Origin: Bacillota bacterium
GTDB lineage: Bacteria; Bacillota; Clostridia; DSM-8532
NCBI GenBank assembly: GCA_023446675.1
Contig: JAEXPO010000688.1
Location: 1 to 9,067, forward strand
Reading direction: 5' to 3'
DNA length: 9,067 bases
Under the pieces are notes generated by a model. It did no database searches. It was not told the DNA's origin and saw nothing but the letters and a program-made list of their open reading frames with translations. Each line of letters begins with the position of its first letter. Positions within the stretch are counted from its first letter, which is position 1. A program made the translations under genes and the position numbers. Shown piece after piece: positions 6,398-9,067 of this stretch.

Positions 6398-6435
6398 GAA
6401 AGGGCGGGGGAAGGCACCCTCGTCCTTCCCCTTTC
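6398..6435 (+). other. Stable 3' hairpin after the pilin-like gene
   Basis: GAAAGGG (6398-6404) can pair with CCCTTTC (6429-6435) and GAAGG (6410-6414) with CCTTC (6424-6428), leaving a five-base bulge and a nine-base loop. An alternative register pairs GGGGAAGG (6407-6414) with CCTTCCCC (6424-6431). No T run follows, so it is more likely to protect the mRNA 3' end than to terminate transcription. Confidence 0.6.
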
Positions 6436-6447
6436 AAATTCCAAATT

Positions 6448-6489
6448 AAGGAGCGGTACTTTCACAGTTGAGAAAGGCCGCTTTTTATT
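6448..6489 (+). terminator. Rho-independent terminator of the pilin-like gene
   Basis: AAGGAGCGG (6448-6456) pairs with CCGCTTTTT (6478-6486, two G-U pairs), and inside it CTTTC (6459-6463) pairs with GAAAG (6472-6476) around an eight-base loop. The T run is partly in the stem and continues into TATTATAA. This is a long, convincing intrinsic terminator that isolates the pilin gene from the regulator downstream. Confidence 0.85.
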
Positions 6490-6652
6490 ATAAAATGGAT
6501 TAGAAGTTTAAATACCATTCGGATCCTATGCTGAAGCAGCCGGATAGAATAGGGACAGTTGGCATATTCCATGGCAGGACGCAGCTGAATTTTACCTAAA
6601 TGCCGGGGATAATACGTTTGTTTTAACGTAACTGTGACATGGGGAGTATACA

Positions 6653-8932
6653 ATGAAAGCCCGCTACAAGGTAAAGAAGGTTTTTACAAATCTAGTCATA
6701 TCCTATATCATAATTTTAATTCTTCCATGCGTCATGATTGGGCTGATGTACCGTCAGGCCTTGACACTTGCGCAGCAGAGCAGTGTGGATGAAAGTCTTG
6801 TTGTATTAAGGCAGGCCCGGGCGGATTTGAATGAGCGTATCAGTCTCATGGACAAGGCCTCCATGCAGCTGGTCTCCGACAAGGATGTAAATGCCATTAT
6901 GTCTCTGAAAAAGCTGGAGCCAGGCTCCACGGCGGTTTACGCCGTGTCAAGGTTCAGCAGTCAGCTTTCTGGGAAGCTTTCCATTGCCATGGATAACAAT
7001 ACCAGCTTTCATCTCATGTTTAAAGACAATGAGTTGGTCTTTTATGGCAATTCCATGTCTACCGGTCTGCCCTTTTACTTCCGGACAGCGCTTAATTACC
7101 AGGGAATGGACTATGAGCAATGGTACAATGAAGCCTTTAGTGTCAGCCAGCGCACTTTGCTTCCCTCGCGTTCCATAAAGACCTCCTCCGGGCAGATGAA
7201 TGCCATCACTTACATCTATCCCATATCCAAAGGCGTAGGCCAGGGCAACGGGGGCTTAATCTACTTTTTACTTTCTGATGACTCCATATTAAAGAGCGTG
7301 TCCTCGGCCAATATCGACAGCATCGGCGCGTTTTTCATATTTGACGAAAAGGGCCAGCCCCTTATTAAGTCAGGACAATTTGCAGATACCGCTCTGAAAA
7401 TTGATCAGATGACCAGGCCTGAGGGCTACTTTTATCTTGATGAGGATAACAGTACGGATATTGTGGTTTATACAAAATCAGACCTGTATAAGCTCTACTT
7501 CGCTTCCAGGCTGCCGGAAAGCGTTGTGATGGCAAAAGCAAACGACATACAGCGGATGGCAGTTACACTTTTTCTTCTCACTCTGCTTCTGGAGGTATTG
7601 CTGGGGCTTTCCTTTGCCCGCAGCAATGCCACACCCATAAATAATTTTGTCAGAAATGTACGCTTTTTTTTCTCAGGCGACAGTGACAACAAAACCGAAA
7701 TAAGCCAGTACGAATATTTGGAAAAAAGCCTTGCCACCATGATTGATGCCAGGAAATCCATGTATGAGGCCATAGAGGAAAAAAGGAGCCTGGAGCGTAG
7801 GCTCTTTCTGGATAAGCTCTTTCAAGGGGGCTTCCCAAGTGAAGCAGAGGTTTTTGAAACAGCTGAACTGGCAGGGGTAGAGCTTCGTGCCAAGCAATAT
7901 TGTGTTGTGGCGTTTTCTGCCTGCGGCCAGGCCAATAGCGTGCAAACGCTTTTGGAAAAGGAGAGCTGCTCCGATTTTAAGGGCCGTGTGCTTTATCATA
8001 ACCTTGACGGCGAAATAGTACTGGCCGTTTTGGGCTTTGAATCGGAGGATACGGAGGAAAATATCCTTAAGGTACATCAGTATGCAAAAAATTGCCTGTC
8101 TCTTCTGAAAAAAGAGCTTCAGGCAGAGGGACGGGCCGGGGTGGGGCGGATGTACGATGATTCCTCCAGCATTTATTTTTCACACGGACAGGCTTGCTAC
8201 TGCCTTATGATGGATGGGGAAAGCCCTGATGAACCGGTTATCGAATACATGGATATCCCGCGGAACAAAAATTCCTTCCATTATCCCGTGGAGCTGGAGA
8301 AAAAGCTGGTCAATGCTGCGAAGCACCGTAATATTAAGGAAATACAAAGCGCCTTCGAGGAAATTAAGGAGGAAAACCTCACAAAACGCCAGCTATCCAA
8401 GCGAATGGGGGGGATTCTCTGCGCAAATTTAGAGGCAAGCCTCCTCAAAATCTCACAGGATGTCACCTATGCGGCGGATCTGGCGGAGGATACCCTGGAG
8501 CGGACGGCAAAGCTCACTGAGCTGTCGGATATACTTATACGGCTGGAGCAGGTCTTTCTTGAGATAGGCTCAAGGGATGAAGAAACCCGCTCCTTCCGTC
8601 AGGTTTTTCTTAAACAGGAAATAGAAGCCTATCTTGCTGAAAATTATGCCAATCCCATGCTGGGTGTGACGCTTATGGCCCAGTATTTCAATCTGTCAGA
8701 ATCCTACTTTTCCCAAGTCTTCAAGGAGGTTATGAACAGCTCCTTCAGTGCCTGCCTGGAAACCCTTCGTTTGGATAAGGCAAAGGCTCTCATTGAAACA
8801 GGCAACTTTGATATCGAATATATAGCCCAAATGGTGGGATATAACAACAGCACTACCTTCCGCCGTGCCTTCAAGCGGGTAGAGGGTATTGCTCCCAGGT
8901 CATACAAGCAGAATACGGGTAAAGTTGAATAA
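6653..8932 (+). CDS. Membrane-anchored AraC-family transcriptional regulator with extracellular sensor
   Basis: A 759-residue one-component regulator. Transmembrane helix 1 is at about residues 12-33 (VISYIIILILPCVMIGLMY) and helix 2 at about 301-322 (TLFLLTLLLEVLLGLSFA). The roughly 265 residues between them should be outside the cell and fit a Cache-like ligand-binding domain, though sequence alone does not prove this. After helix 2 comes a HAMP-like linker (TPINNFVRNV), a charged helical stretch (355-390), and a region about 385-525 that resembles the degenerate GGDEF-like domain of YesN/CdaR regulators (GVGRMYDDSSSIYFSHGQA, 496-514). The C-terminus is an AraC DNA-binding domain (about 655-752): first helix-turn-helix about 672-695, second IEYIAQMVGYNNSTTFRRAFKR (721-742), closing with GIAPRSY. 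ATG 6653 lies six bases after GGGGAG (6641-6646). Only a weak -10 (GATAAT, 6608-6613) is seen upstream. Family relatives often control adjacent carbohydrate ABC transporter or glycosidase genes, which would lie beyond this window; the ligand is unknown. Confidence 0.9.
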   Translation: MKARYKVKKVFTNLVISYIIILILPCVMIGLMYRQALTLAQQSSVDESLVVLRQARADLNERISLMDKASMQLVSDKDVNAIMSLKKLEPGSTAVYAVSRFSSQLSGKLSIAMDNNTSFHLMFKDNELVFYGNSMSTGLPFYFRTALNYQGMDYEQWYNEAFSVSQRTLLPSRSIKTSSGQMNAITYIYPISKGVGQGNGGLIYFLLSDDSILKSVSSANIDSIGAFFIFDEKGQPLIKSGQFADTALKIDQMTRPEGYFYLDEDNSTDIVVYTKSDLYKLYFASRLPESVVMAKANDIQRMAVTLFLLTLLLEVLLGLSFARSNATPINNFVRNVRFFFSGDSDNKTEISQYEYLEKSLATMIDARKSMYEAIEEKRSLERRLFLDKLFQGGFPSEAEVFETAELAGVELRAKQYCVVAFSACGQANSVQTLLEKESCSDFKGRVLYHNLDGEIVLAVLGFESEDTEENILKVHQYAKNCLSLLKKELQAEGRAGVGRMYDDSSSIYFSHGQACYCLMMDGESPDEPVIEYMDIPRNKNSFHYPVELEKKLVNAAKHRNIKEIQSAFEEIKEENLTKRQLSKRMGGILCANLEASLLKISQDVTYAADLAEDTLERTAKLTELSDILIRLEQVFLEIGSRDEETRSFRQVFLKQEIEAYLAENYANPMLGVTLMAQYFNLSESYFSQVFKEVMNSSFSACLETLRLDKAKALIETGNFDIEYIAQMVGYNNSTTFRRAFKRVEGIAPRSYKQNTGKVE

Positions 8933-8946
8933 GAACCTTTCGGTTC
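8933..8946 (+). other. Small hairpin directly before the regulator's terminator
   Basis: GAACC (8933-8937) pairs with GGTTC (8942-8946) around loop TTTC, starting at the base after the stop codon and abutting the terminator stem. Its loop side TTTCGG (8938-8943) could instead pair with CCGAAA (8953-8958) inside the terminator, so the two folds may compete. Confidence 0.5.
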
Positions 8947-8973
8947 GCCTATCCGAAACGGGTAGGCTTTTTA
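8947..8973 (+). terminator. Rho-independent terminator of the AraC-family regulator
   Basis: GCCTATCC (8947-8954) pairs with GGGTAGGC (8960-8967) over eight base pairs with one G-U, loop GAAAC, followed by TTTTTA. It closes the regulator gene. The following bases to 9067 are AT-rich, carry no convincing gene or promoter, and probably form the upstream region of the next gene. Confidence 0.9.
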
Positions 8974-9067
8974 TCTATGTAGAAACCCAAAAAAGTAATA
9001 TATATGTAAATTCAAGATGATTTTGTTTCCTATCGGAGAAAATGTACGAAAAAAATCCAGGCAAATG

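Noticed and set aside
6528..6599. 23-codon open frame (begins MLKQPDRIG) upstream of the AraC-family gene as a possible leader peptide
   Set aside because: No Shine-Dalgarno sequence precedes it and no attenuator-like fold depends on it.
6462..6653. 63-residue minus-strand open frame across the gap between the pilin and the AraC-family gene
   Set aside because: It runs through the pilin terminator, has no recognisable domain or convincing ribosome binding site, and its composition is unlike a real protein.
6138..9004. Shared 12-mer AAGTAATATATA at 6138-6149 and 8993-9004
   Set aside because: It is low-complexity AT sequence with no further similarity around it; the second copy has no -35.

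Overview
The window reads as a Gram-positive, low-to-mid G+C chromosome, most likely a member of the Firmicutes (Bacillota) and probably class Clostridia. The reasons are the Shine-Dalgarno sites of AAGGAG type, a sigma-A promoter with a Bacillus/Clostridium-type LexA box at recA, a RecA and RecX of Firmicutes type, and a membrane-anchored AraC regulator of the kind common in Clostridia and Paenibacillaceae. I cannot name the species. All genes lie on the + strand.

Region 1 (1-3970) is housekeeping. It holds the 3' end of recN (DNA repair SMC-like ATPase), engB/ysxC overlapping it by 4 bases (ribosome assembly GTPase), cinA (competence/damage-inducible protein with an NMN deamidase domain) and murJ (lipid II flippase). 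Gaps are short (4-base overlap, about 70 bases, 42 bases) and no convincing terminator separates them, so they could be one transcription unit.

Region 2 (3971-6073) is the recombination pair. recA has its own strong promoter (TTGACT, 17 bases, TATAAT) with a LexA operator lying over the predicted transcription start, and a terminator follows it. recX, the RecA modulator, comes after that terminator with its own good ribosome binding site.

Region 3 (6074-8972) looks accessory. A single small gene with its own consensus promoter, strong ribosome binding site and two 3' hairpins encodes a 62-residue Flp-type (type IVb) pilin-like peptide with a textbook prepilin cleavage site. It stands alone: no Tad/Flp machinery is present in the window. 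After it comes a 759-residue membrane-anchored AraC-family regulator with two transmembrane segments, an extracellular sensor, a degenerate GGDEF-like cytoplasmic domain and a C-terminal AraC DNA-binding domain, closed by tandem hairpins and a terminator. The last 95 bases are AT-rich and hold no gene I can support.

I see no CRISPR array, tRNA, rRNA, insertion sequence or integrase. No complete undescribed system is visible. The points most worth a second look are the orphan pilin-like gene, the wide ribosome binding site spacing of recA with a foldable spacer, and the placement of murJ between cinA and recA.
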